A DNA stretch of 40,038 nucleotides from Candidatus Pacebacteria bacterium CG10_big_fil_rev_8_21_14_0_10_56_10 (lineage in GTDB: Bacteria; Patescibacteriota; Microgenomatia; UBA1400; PJMF01): NCBI GenBank assembly GCA_002772645.1, contig PFDK01000026.1, positions 1 through 40,038 of the forward strand, given 5' to 3'. Positions 22,425-30,735 of the stretch are shown here, in pieces. A program made the translations under genes and the position numbers. Below the pieces are notes generated by a model. That model had not been told where the DNA came from, ran no database searches, and saw only the letters and a program-made list of their open reading frames with translations. The stretch's first letter is position 1; the number at the start of each line of letters is the position of its first letter.

Positions 22425-23951
22425 ATGAACAAAATAGTAGTTTTAGACTTTGGCGGACAGTACTGCCACTTGATTTCCCGCCGGATTAGGGACTTTGGAG
22501 TGCGCTCCGAAGTGATGCCGGCAGACACTTCCGCGAAGAAACTGGGTGCGGACAAATTAGTCAAGGGAGTTATCCTCTCGGGTGGCGCGCGATCTGTCTT
22601 TGACAAAAGCGCCCCAAAATTTGACAGACAGATCTTAAACCTTTCCATACCCGTTTTGGGTATCTGTTACGGACATCAGTTGATCGCTGATGCCGTTGGC
22701 GGCCAGGTAGTTGCTGGCAAGTCCGGCGAGTACGGATTGATGAAACTGGATGTCAAGGCCAAGGGAGAGATTTTGGCGCGTCTAGGAAAATCAATAACTG
22801 TGTGGATGAACCATCACGACGTTGTCGAACAACTCCCAAAATCTTTTCAGACGCTGGCCGGCACCGAACATGCCAAGATTGCCGCTTTTGAGAACAAGCG
22901 AGACAAGATTTTTGGAGTCCAGTTCCACCCGGAAGTCAGTCACACTAAAAAGGGTGATCAGATATTGCGAAACTTCACTTTCAAAATCTGTGAGTGCAAA
23001 AAATCGTGGACGTCAGAATTAGTTGCCGAAAATATGATTAGGGAAGCGGCCGATACTATCGGCAGTCAAACCGCGATTATCGGGCTTTCTGGCGGAGTTG
23101 ATTCATCGGTGGCCGCCGCCTTGGTCGGAAAAGCAATCGGAAAACAATTAATTGCTGTTTATGTGGACACCGGCTTGATGCGCGCCGGAGAAACTAAGTT
23201 CATCGAACAGACGTTCAAACAGAAAAACTTAAATCTCAAGATCATCAAAGCAGAAAAACAGTTTTTTCGGGTGCTGAAAGGAGTGAGCTCACCGGAGCGA
23301 AAACGAAAAATCATCGGCAAACTTTTTATCGATATTTTCTATGATGTTGCCAAGCAAGTAAGGGCGGACGTTCTCGTCCAAGGGACAATTTACTCGGACA
23401 GAATTGAGAGTGGCGTAACTAAACATTCTTCAAGAATAAAATCTCACCATAATGTCGGCGGACTTCCTAAAAACTTGAAGATGAAGTTGTACGAACCACT
23501 GAAAGATTTATACAAGGACGAAGTCAGAAACCTGGCCCGGGAGCTTGACCTACCGACAGAAATAACCACTCGCCAAGTGTTCCCAGGCCCAGGCTTGGCG
23601 ATACGGATTATCGGGGAGGTAACACCCAAGCGAGTCAGGGTGGTGCGCCAGGCAAGCAAAATCATTGAGGAGGAATTGAAAGAAACTCAGTTTTGGCAGA
23701 ACATTTGGATGAGCTTTGCCGTCCTGCTACCGATAAAAAGCGTTGGTATCCAAGGAGATAAGCGTAGCTACAAATCTCCGGTAGTGGTGCGGATTATTGA
23801 GTCTCGGGACGCCATGACAGCCAACTTCGCGAAAATTCCGTTTCCCATTCTCGAGCAAATTTCGACTAGAATCACCAACGAGATTGATGAGGTCAATCGG
23901 GTGGCGTACGACATTTCCAACAAACCTCCAGCCACGATGGAGTGGGAGTAG
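22425..23951 (+). CDS. guaA: GMP synthase (glutamine-hydrolysing)
   Basis: The 508-residue enzyme converts XMP to GMP with glutamine and ATP. The class I amidotransferase domain has nucleophile Cys81 in LGICYGHQLI and the His-Glu pair in GVQFHPEVSH. The ATP-pyrophosphatase P-loop GLSGGVDSS lies at about 220-228. The dimerisation domain carries TRQVFPGPGLAIRI and ends with the usual NKPPATMEWE. It is complete and of normal length. It follows tRNA-Ser(GCU), and the two may share a promoter. The IMP dehydrogenase gene is not in the window. Confidence 0.97.
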   Translation: MNKIVVLDFGGQYCHLISRRIRDFGVRSEVMPADTSAKKLGADKLVKGVILSGGARSVFDKSAPKFDRQILNLSIPVLGICYGHQLIADAVGGQVVAGKSGEYGLMKLDVKAKGEILARLGKSITVWMNHHDVVEQLPKSFQTLAGTEHAKIAAFENKRDKIFGVQFHPEVSHTKKGDQILRNFTFKICECKKSWTSELVAENMIREAADTIGSQTAIIGLSGGVDSSVAAALVGKAIGKQLIAVYVDTGLMRAGETKFIEQTFKQKNLNLKIIKAEKQFFRVLKGVSSPERKRKIIGKLFIDIFYDVAKQVRADVLVQGTIYSDRIESGVTKHSSRIKSHHNVGGLPKNLKMKLYEPLKDLYKDEVRNLARELDLPTEITTRQVFPGPGLAIRIIGEVTPKRVRVVRQASKIIEEELKETQFWQNIWMSFAVLLPIKSVGIQGDKRSYKSPVVVRIIESRDAMTANFAKIPFPILEQISTRITNEIDEVNRVAYDISNKPPATMEWE

Positions 23952-24049
23952 TTTAGATGTAGACAATAAACATCTTTTTACAGTGTCTCATCGGTGTTAA
24001 TTTTGGTAGGATTACCCCTAATTTCACCCATCACAGTACACCACCAGAC

Positions 24050-24507
24050 ATGAACAACCACCCAGAGACATTTACATACTAAGGCGAAACGCTGCGGATA
24101 GAGTTTGTAGAATCAATTAAAGTGTGTGACGGCGTCAGTTGTGACCTTTACTCATTTCCAGAGAGTCCTGATAGGGACTTGGCAATGGGGAATGTTGAAG
24201 CTGGTAAGCAAACTCCGCCTCAAAGAGTAGTGGGGGGGGCGATGAAACAATCGAGGGTTACTTGTCAGGACGGGGTAGGTTGGTGATAGTTCGGCCAAGC
24301 GGTGAGAAGCTGAAGTTTGAGGTAGAGCCGCAGGAAGATCTGCAGCTTGATGAGCCCGTCTACTCTAGGGGGTTTTCCATCATGTAGAAGTAGGCGATAC
24401 TATACAGTGGCAGGCCGCGGATGATGAAGAGCTGGAGTCTTTTGAGCTCTGCTTCCCTCCGTATCAGCAGGGCAGGTACGAGGATTTGAAGGAGGGGCGG
24501 CTTTAGA
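24050..24507 (+). pseudogene. Small cupin-like protein gene broken by at least two frameshifts
   Basis: Read across three frames, the region gives one continuous small protein: GETLRIEFVESIKVCDGVSC, DLYSFPESPDRDLAMGNVEA, GKQTPPQRVVGG, then DETIEGYLSGRGRLVIVRPS and GEKLKFEVEPQEDLQL, then HHVEVGDTIQWQAADDEELE and SFELCFPPYQQGRYEDL, ending at TAG 24505-24507. This looks like a cupin-type beta-barrel protein seen in related lineages. The first shift falls in a run of eight Gs (24232-24239), the second near 24375-24385. A stop (TAA) also lies early, after the ATG at 24050. At least the second lesion is not in a homopolymer of doubtful length, so true decay is likely. Confidence 0.6.
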
Positions 24508-24722
24508 ACAACTGTATGATGACAGCTCGCAGTTCAAACGGGGTTGGAGGCGACGGTCTGTGGGTGGCGATCATTGCCGACAATCTGTCTCGCGAAAGAG
24601 AGTATCTCGAACTGTTCCGTTCGGCGTTAAGTTCACATGCATTACCTAAGAAAAACTCAGGAAAGCTATCTGAAATTCCCAAAACTATCTGTAGCCATTA
24701 GTGTAGAATGTGATCTGATTAA
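24508..24722 (+). other. Intergenic region before the glycan island
   Basis: A 61-codon frame (24516-24701) shows no recognisable family and probably belongs to the decayed region. A TAGAAT box at 24704-24709 ends 13 bases before the next ATG and may be its -10 element, giving a very short leader. Confidence 0.35.
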
Positions 24723-25622
24723 ATGAGTAAAAAATCACTGAAAACCATCAAGAAAGTTTACGAGAGAGGTGAGAACATCATCCAACACCTCAAACAAAAT
24801 AAGGGCAATCACAACACATTAGAGATGATCACTATCAGCTATGATTTACAGAGTGGCACTTACATCCGCGAAGTCAAGAAAAATCCGCGATTCAATCGGG
24901 AGTACACAGCTGCCATCGCCCGAGTTATCGACGAACTTGGTGTAAAGTACGATCTTCTTCTTGAAGCTGGCGTTGGTGAAGCTACAACTCTCGCCAACGT
25001 TGTTTTAAAACTTCGAGACAAACCTAAGAAAGTTTTTGGTTTTGACCTTTCCTGGTCCCGGACTCGGTACGCGATCGAGTACCTAACATCGAAACATATT
25101 AACAACTCTTTCTTGTTTACCGGGAACTTGTTCAACATCCCCTTGGCAGATGATTCGATCGACATTGTTTACACTTCACACACTATTGAGCCCAACAGCG
25201 GACGGGAGAAAGAAGCACTTCGAGAGCTGATGAGAGTCACTAAGAAGTACCTAGTGCTACTGGAGCCAGCACACGAATTCGCTAATGAAGAAGCTCGGAA
25301 GAGAATGGAAAGCCACGGCTACATCAAAAATCTTTACGGTAGTGCTGTAGACTTAGGTATGGATGTCATCGAACACAGATTGTTTGACCACTCCAACAAC
25401 CATTTAAATCCAACAGGATTGATCGTAATAAAAAAAGACCTCAAGACTCATCGGACGGTTCGAAATCCTCTTGTTTGCCCCGTTACCAGAACCCCACTCA
25501 GGCTTATCAAGGGTTCATATTTTTCCAGTGATAGCCTGCTGGCGTATCCGGTAATTAAAGGCGTACCATGCTTGCTGGACGAAAACGCCGTGATCGCGAC
25601 TCACTACAAGAGATGGAAGTAG
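24723..25622 (+). CDS. SAM-dependent methyltransferase with a C-terminal Trm112-like zinc segment
   Basis: The product has 299 residues. A class I methyltransferase domain spans about 50-210, with motif I LLLEAGVGEATTLANV, motif II VFGFDLSWSR, and DDSIDIVYTSHTIEP before motif IV/V (LVLLEPAHEF). The C-terminal ~55 residues (NPLVCPVTRTPLR, then AYPVIKGVPCLLDENAVI) resemble the Trm112/UPF0434 family, with two of the usual Cys positions visible. It is the first gene of the AT-richer glycan island, so a role in modifying a lipid-linked sugar or carrier is possible. The substrate is unknown. Confidence 0.75.
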   Translation: MSKKSLKTIKKVYERGENIIQHLKQNKGNHNTLEMITISYDLQSGTYIREVKKNPRFNREYTAAIARVIDELGVKYDLLLEAGVGEATTLANVVLKLRDKPKKVFGFDLSWSRTRYAIEYLTSKHINNSFLFTGNLFNIPLADDSIDIVYTSHTIEPNSGREKEALRELMRVTKKYLVLLEPAHEFANEEARKRMESHGYIKNLYGSAVDLGMDVIEHRLFDHSNNHLNPTGLIVIKKDLKTHRTVRNPLVCPVTRTPLRLIKGSYFSSDSLLAYPVIKGVPCLLDENAVIATHYKRWK

Positions 25623-25659
25623 ATCGCGGACTAACTACTACTCGGTGGCCACTAGGGAT

Positions 25660-26928
25660 ATGAGCAGGAAAAGACAACTGCGAGTATCGCTTATTTGTGA
25701 TAATAAAATCAGAGAGTACGACTCATTACTTTTGCTACAGGAAAAACTTAGAGATGAACTCCACGCTCAAGTAAAAATCTTTGGTAGTATTGCTGAAATT
25801 CAGCGTATCTATTTTATGTTGCACAAGTTTCAGCCGGATGTGGTTATTTTGCCTCAGGTTCAGGAGAAGAGCTGTAGAGAACTGGCTGACTACGTAAGAA
25901 AGTCGGGAGGCATAGTCGGAGTACTGCCCTCAGAAGTAACTCTCAGTGACACTATGGTTAAAACCGTCGTCAATGATGATACCCATTATGATCGATACGT
26001 AGATCTTTTTTTCTTTCCAGGCAAAGATCAGAAGAAGCACTTTTTATTCTCAGACCTGAGCGCGAGTAAAATGTTTGTTACTGGCAGCCCTAAAATAGAT
26101 GTGTCTGTGTTGGCTGCCCAACGACAACCAATGTCCAGAAAAGAATTTTCCACTACTTTTCAAATTCCACTTAATCGAAAGATTAATATTTTTGTCTTTA
26201 CTTCTTTTCCGATCAGTTCTGAAGACTATCAAAAGAAAGACATTTCGTTTTCTAAGAGCATCCCCTTTCTTAGAATGGTTTCAAAGTACATCAGGTTGAC
26301 TAAAGAAAGCTACTTGCAGATGATACCATTGCTAGCTGGGCGATTTTCAAACTGCAACATTATTCTTAAACCTCATCCATTAGAACTGGTATCTACCTAC
26401 TCTTCTCTCAACGTGCCAAACTTACACATTGTTGATAAAGCCACTATTCATCAGTGTTTTGGTAGCATAGATTTAGCAATTCACTGGACGTCAACCGTAG
26501 CATCAGAGTGTTGGATTAATGATGTTAAAACGATCCAGTACTCACCATTTGCAGAGTACGACGAGCACCTGATTGATCTAACGCCGGGCAACCCGCTTTT
26601 TCATACCCGCGAAGAACTTTTTGCTGGTATAACTCACTACCTTAAACATCCTCTCGAACCAAAGTATCTTCGCTTTCAGCGTCAGTACTTGCGTAACAAC
26701 TTTTATCTTCTTGACGGAATGTCGAGCGGGAGAATAGCGTCAGTTATTAAGAGAAATCTTCGGTTCCACAAGACAAAACCATCTTACTCCAGAGGTTATT
26801 CCTACTTGTTTTTTGTTCAACATTTACTTGATAGATGGTTGGGACCAGTCTTAGTAAGGAGAATTATGTCGTCACTGTTCAGGAGTAAGAGTTGGCGATA
26901 CGCACAGCTCAACTACCTACCATATTAA
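25660..26928 (+). CDS. Surface-carbohydrate biosynthesis protein (CDP-glycerol glycerophosphotransferase-like, GT-B fold)
   Basis: The product has ~422 residues. Its landmarks are PDVVILPQVQEKS, VTGSPKIDV, NCNIILKPHPLE and IHWTSTVASECWIN, the pattern of the C-terminal GT-B half of CDP-glycerol glycerophosphotransferases and related surface-carbohydrate proteins. It should transfer a phosphopolyol or sugar to a surface glycan. An upstream in-frame GTG at 25645 is possible. I prefer ATG 25660 because AGGG lies just upstream. It ends two bases before the convergent stop of the next gene. Confidence 0.7.
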   Translation: MSRKRQLRVSLICDNKIREYDSLLLLQEKLRDELHAQVKIFGSIAEIQRIYFMLHKFQPDVVILPQVQEKSCRELADYVRKSGGIVGVLPSEVTLSDTMVKTVVNDDTHYDRYVDLFFFPGKDQKKHFLFSDLSASKMFVTGSPKIDVSVLAAQRQPMSRKEFSTTFQIPLNRKINIFVFTSFPISSEDYQKKDISFSKSIPFLRMVSKYIRLTKESYLQMIPLLAGRFSNCNIILKPHPLELVSTYSSLNVPNLHIVDKATIHQCFGSIDLAIHWTSTVASECWINDVKTIQYSPFAEYDEHLIDLTPGNPLFHTREELFAGITHYLKHPLEPKYLRFQRQYLRNNFYLLDGMSSGRIASVIKRNLRFHKTKPSYSRGYSYLFFVQHLLDRWLGPVLVRRIMSSLFRSKSWRYAQLNYLPY

Positions 26929-26930
26929 AG

Positions 26931-28949
26931 CTATTTTTTAAAAGAGATGGTTCTGCGTAACCAGCCATAGTATCTGGCCAACGCTGCTGTCCACAAACCA
27001 GGAATTAACTGCAGTTTACCTGCTGAGATAAATTCAGCGGTGCCAAAGATTATATATTTTCGGAGTGGATGAGTTATTGACTGAATCTTTCTAAGATTAG
27101 TCCAGTTGGGAGAATACTTACGATAAAACTCAGCATCTCCTTTTCCATAAAACTGCCAGCGATTAATAAATTCGCTCATTTGCATGAGCTGTTGTTCGTA
27201 AGAAGGTGTGCTAATTTTATATAATTTGTACCCTGCTTGAGTAAGTCGAAGTCCTATGTCGGTGTCATCTGTACCGCCTTTTATCTGGGGGTCATAGCGG
27301 ATTTTGCGGACCACTTGAGTGCGGAAAATACAAGGTGTCCCGATCACGTCAGTATAGCCCTCCCTGTTCAGGAGTAGCTCGAATATTTGCTGGGTAGTTT
27401 TTTCCCAGTAGCTTCTTGGTTTTAGCAAGACAGTAAAAGCTTGAACACCAACAATTTGAGGATCGTCTCTAAATTTGTTCAGCATATGAATTAGTGTCTT
27501 TCTGGAAATGTGATCGTCCGCTCCTACAAACGCCACAAAATCACGACTGGTATTGTCTATGCCTAACTGTCTTGCAAACGATAAACCTTTTTGGCGATCG
27601 GAATAAACTCGTCGAGTGAATTTTCTGGCTATTTTTTGTGTTTCGTCAGATGAGTCAGCATCTACCACTAGCAGCTCAGCCTCAGGGGATGCCACCGAAA
27701 TTTGGTCAAGGTTCTTATGCAAATAGGCTGCTGAGTTTTTGGTACAAACTACTATGCTTAGGTTATGCAGAGACTGTGGTCGAGTGCCACGACGATGACG
27801 AATAAGTAAGCTGCTGATTTTTTCTATATCTTGTTTTGTCATGTCTTGATTTCCAGGAAAGTATAATCCTTGGTTGTGTACCCGGGTGGCGTTGGTCAGG
27901 ACTTGCCGACCGTATCGTACTTCCCAAAATGGCTGTTCTCCGATTGACCCGCAAATTAGCGGTCGAGTTTCGACCGAGTTTTCTTCTAACAGGTCGACAA
28001 TATTGGGCAGATCATCATCAATCAGGCCGATCGCAAAGCTTGAAACTGGTGACCCTTTGCTGGTTTGAATCCAGTAGTATGGTGAAAGATTTTCTTTAAA
28101 GGATTCATAAACTTTCTCTCTTTTTCTTACCGTCGAATTCAGCTTTTTGAGTTGTCCCAGTCCTAAAAAAGCATTTAGTTCAGTTGGTCTTAAGTTAAAT
28201 CCTGGGTAGTAGAAAGTGTAACGATTTCTAAAATCATCTATATTGAATTTTATTTTCAATCCTTGCGAGTGCTTAGAAGGCAAATCCCGGGACCAGCCAT
28301 GACTGCGAATAGATAGCATAATTGTGTATAGTTCTTCATCATCAGTTACCACCATTCCTCCCTCTATAGTTGACATGTGGTGACCATAGTAAAACGAAAA
28401 AGAACCCATTAGTCCAAACTTGCCAACCTTTTGGCCGTTGAATTCTGAGCCATGTGACTCGCAACAGTCTTCGAGCAGTAGCACCTCGTACTCACGGCAA
28501 ATTTCTCTGATGTCATCCATATGGTTGGGGTGGCCCAGAACATGTACTAAAATCGCTACCGAGGGCCGATACTCCTGGCAAAGTTGGCGAAAGTGGTCAA
28601 TATTGAGTCCCAAGTTATCAGGGTCACAGTCACACAAAATTGGGTCCATCGCCAGTTGCATAAATGGAGCTACGGTAGTTACCCAACTCACAGCTGGCAC
28701 AATGGCACGATCATTTTTCAGCTTACCTGTCAGCACTAAGGCGTAGAGCATCAATAAGTTAGCTGACGAACCAGAATTAACAAAAACTGCAAACTGACTC
28801 CCATTCCACTTGGCCCATGCCTTTTCAAATTTAGTGACTAGTGGGCCCTTAGTAAGTTGGGTGTTTGTTTCTAGCCAACCAGCCAACTTTTTTAGTTCTT
28901 GATCAGAAATAGTATCCTTGACCAAGGGTATTTGGTAAGAGCTTTTCAT
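26931..28949 (-). CDS. Fusion: ColD-like PLP sugar dehydratase (His in place of Lys) plus GT2 glycosyltransferase
   Basis: The product has 672 residues. Positions 1 to ~385 form a DegT/DnrJ/EryC1/StrS-type PLP enzyme (VFVNSGSSANLLML, VVLLEDCCESHGSEF-like segment, LRPTELNAFLGLGQL). The Schiff-base Lys is replaced by His190 in SFYYGHHMSTIEGG. This substitution marks the 3-dehydratases ColD and RfbH/DdhC rather than aminotransferases. The iron-sulfur cysteine pattern of RfbH is not evident, so ColD-like (GDP-4-keto-6-deoxymannose 3-dehydratase) is the closer guess. From ~395 a GT2 domain begins (LSIVVCTKNSAAYL, LLVVDADSSDETQ, FVGADDHIS, GGTDDTDIGLRLTQ). A single chain could make and transfer a 3-deoxy sugar. 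No frameshift is needed to join the halves. Confidence 0.8.
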   Translation of the reverse strand: MKSSYQIPLVKDTISDQELKKLAGWLETNTQLTKGPLVTKFEKAWAKWNGSQFAVFVNSGSSANLLMLYALVLTGKLKNDRAIVPAVSWVTTVAPFMQLAMDPILCDCDPDNLGLNIDHFRQLCQEYRPSVAILVHVLGHPNHMDDIREICREYEVLLLEDCCESHGSEFNGQKVGKFGLMGSFSFYYGHHMSTIEGGMVVTDDEELYTIMLSIRSHGWSRDLPSKHSQGLKIKFNIDDFRNRYTFYYPGFNLRPTELNAFLGLGQLKKLNSTVRKREKVYESFKENLSPYYWIQTSKGSPVSSFAIGLIDDDLPNIVDLLEENSVETRPLICGSIGEQPFWEVRYGRQVLTNATRVHNQGLYFPGNQDMTKQDIEKISSLLIRHRRGTRPQSLHNLSIVVCTKNSAAYLHKNLDQISVASPEAELLVVDADSSDETQKIARKFTRRVYSDRQKGLSFARQLGIDNTSRDFVAFVGADDHISRKTLIHMLNKFRDDPQIVGVQAFTVLLKPRSYWEKTTQQIFELLLNREGYTDVIGTPCIFRTQVVRKIRYDPQIKGGTDDTDIGLRLTQAGYKLYKISTPSYEQQLMQMSEFINRWQFYGKGDAEFYRKYSPNWTNLRKIQSITHPLRKYIIFGTAEFISAGKLQLIPGLWTAALARYYGWLRRTISFKK

Positions 28950-28977
28950 ATATGCTTAGCTAAGTGGATGATTAACA

Positions 28978-30477
28978 TCATGATTTGAGGGCCATCACAG
29001 TTTGTCTTAGATTTATTGTTTTTGTTATAACCGCAAAAAGGAGAAAAAACAAACTATAAACTATACCCGCCGCAATGTAGTCTACTACGCTCACAGGGTA
29101 AAAGTTGGTAATCATCGTCAGTAAGAAGATTATCCCCAAGAATACACTTGTTTGGAGAATAAAAAAGTAGGGCAGATTAAAATCAACGACTTTTTTCAGT
29201 AGGATAATGTGCAACACCATTGAAAAAAAGTAGACAATGATGTTTGCTGCTAGTGTGCCTATCAGGCCAAACACTGATGTTAAACTAATTCCAAGCAAAA
29301 TGTTGGCCACCGCCACCATCGCTGCCAAGCGCAGTCTTTCTTTGACCATTCCCAGTCCACCAAGAATAGTTGTAAGGTAACTTGTCAAAGTTATGAAAGG
29401 GGTGGAAAGCACTGCCCATCTGAGCGGTACTTCAGAAGCTGCCACCCACCTTTCTCCAAATAAGATCTGAATCGGACTGGCAGGAAAAATGAAAAGAAAG
29501 AAACCAAAGTAGATTGACACCAGTGGGATTACCTTAACTACGACACCAATTATTTTTTTAATATTCGCATCGTCACGATCATGAGACAACTGTGAAATCA
29601 TCGGGAAGAACAAACTATTGATCGGCGAGACAAAAATATCGGAGACGGTAGCCAAAGCAAAGACTACCCCATAAATACCCACCTCTCTAACTCCTCTCAA
29701 CCAGGTTAAGAAGATTGTGTCCGTAGAGTAAATAAAACTAGTGATGGTCGTGCCGAGAAGTGCGGGTAGCGCGAACTTAAACATCTTCCGGAACAGATTC
29801 GGATCCCAGATAATAGAACTGACCAGGTACTTATTGGTTTTCTTCATTACCAAAGCATATAAAACAGCTGCCAATGAATAGCCGACAGCCCAGGACGCCG
29901 CGTACCAAGTTGCTGAAGTTACACCTAGGAGCCAGACTATTACTGAAAAAATTAAAGTGAACAGCAATTTTGTAAACTGGATCGAGGCGTAGAATTTTTC
30001 TTGTTGTAGGCCATTGAACAGCTTACTTAGCGAAGCTAAAAAACTTTGAGCTAAAAAGTAAACCACTAGTAGGTACACAAGCTGCTCGGCCTCCGGCTGC
30101 TTAAAAAAATTACTTGCCAGCCAAGGAGACAGGAGTATTAAAATGAGTGACAAAACGAACGAAGTACCCAACTCCAGGTACTGACCATATTTATAGGTGG
30201 TCCAGACTTTTTGGTAATTCTTATCCTTGATGAATTTTGGTACAAAATACGACACGCTAAAGCCAAACCCGAGGTCGTTGTAGGCACTCAAGAAATTGAT
30301 TAAACCGATAACAGCGTAGAACAAGCCTACATCTTCGATTGACAGCGTCCTGGAGTACAGGAGTCTGATCAGGTATCCTAGGGGAGAGACTAATAGGCTG
30401 AAGAAGAAAATAGTACTTCCGCCCTTGACTATTTTGGCCAAGATTAAGCTAGAGTTTGAACTATTAGGTGCTGTCAT
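28978..30477 (-). CDS. Polysaccharide flippase of the MOP/Wzx family
   Basis: The 499-residue protein has about 12-14 hydrophobic helices spread over its length (FFFSLLVSPLGYLI, FVLSLILILLSPWLA, LLFTLIFSVIVWLLGV, ILLGISLTSVFGLIGTLAANIIVYFF). It carries the N-terminal LIRLLYSRTLSIEDVGLFYAV segment typical of oligosaccharide flippases. It should move lipid-linked glycan units across the membrane. It lies 28 bases upstream of the dehydratase-GT2 gene on the same strand, so the two are probably one transcript. A TATAAT box on the minus strand (30501-30506) and AGTAGG before ATG 30477 fit a normal promoter and ribosome site. Confidence 0.88.
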   Translation of the reverse strand: MTAPNSSNSSLILAKIVKGGSTIFFFSLLVSPLGYLIRLLYSRTLSIEDVGLFYAVIGLINFLSAYNDLGFGFSVSYFVPKFIKDKNYQKVWTTYKYGQYLELGTSFVLSLILILLSPWLASNFFKQPEAEQLVYLLVVYFLAQSFLASLSKLFNGLQQEKFYASIQFTKLLFTLIFSVIVWLLGVTSATWYAASWAVGYSLAAVLYALVMKKTNKYLVSSIIWDPNLFRKMFKFALPALLGTTITSFIYSTDTIFLTWLRGVREVGIYGVVFALATVSDIFVSPINSLFFPMISQLSHDRDDANIKKIIGVVVKVIPLVSIYFGFFLFIFPASPIQILFGERWVAASEVPLRWAVLSTPFITLTSYLTTILGGLGMVKERLRLAAMVAVANILLGISLTSVFGLIGTLAANIIVYFFSMVLHIILLKKVVDFNLPYFFILQTSVFLGIIFLLTMITNFYPVSVVDYIAAGIVYSLFFLLFAVITKTINLRQTVMALKS

Positions 30478-30735
30478 CCTACTTCTGGGAAATGAAAGTA
30501 ATTATATCTTACGAACCAGCTAAATGGCTCCAATCGAAGGTAAATCGAAAGTAATTGGAACATACTTAGTTCCTTCTTTCTGCTTCCCTTATTGAATTCG
30601 CTTTCGTACAATGCTCACTGATAGAACTCAAAGCCGTGGCAGGCGAGCAAAGCGACTGAGGGTAGAAGCTTGGGATCAAGACTTTCCATGAGTGCTTGAG
30701 GTTCTCCAGAAAAATCGTGGTCATATACAGAGCAC
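30478..30735. promoter_or_regulatory. Divergent intergenic region between flippase and FAD-NeuB genes
   Basis: No gene is visible in these 258 bases. The minus-strand -10 TATAAT at 30501-30506 serves the flippase. On the plus strand TATACA (30724-30729) ends six bases before a GTG at 30736, the spacing seen at leaderless starts elsewhere in the window. Confidence 0.45.

Noticed and set aside
24516-24701. 61-codon frame before the methyltransferase
   Set aside because: No recognisable motif, no ribosome site, and it lies in a decayed region.
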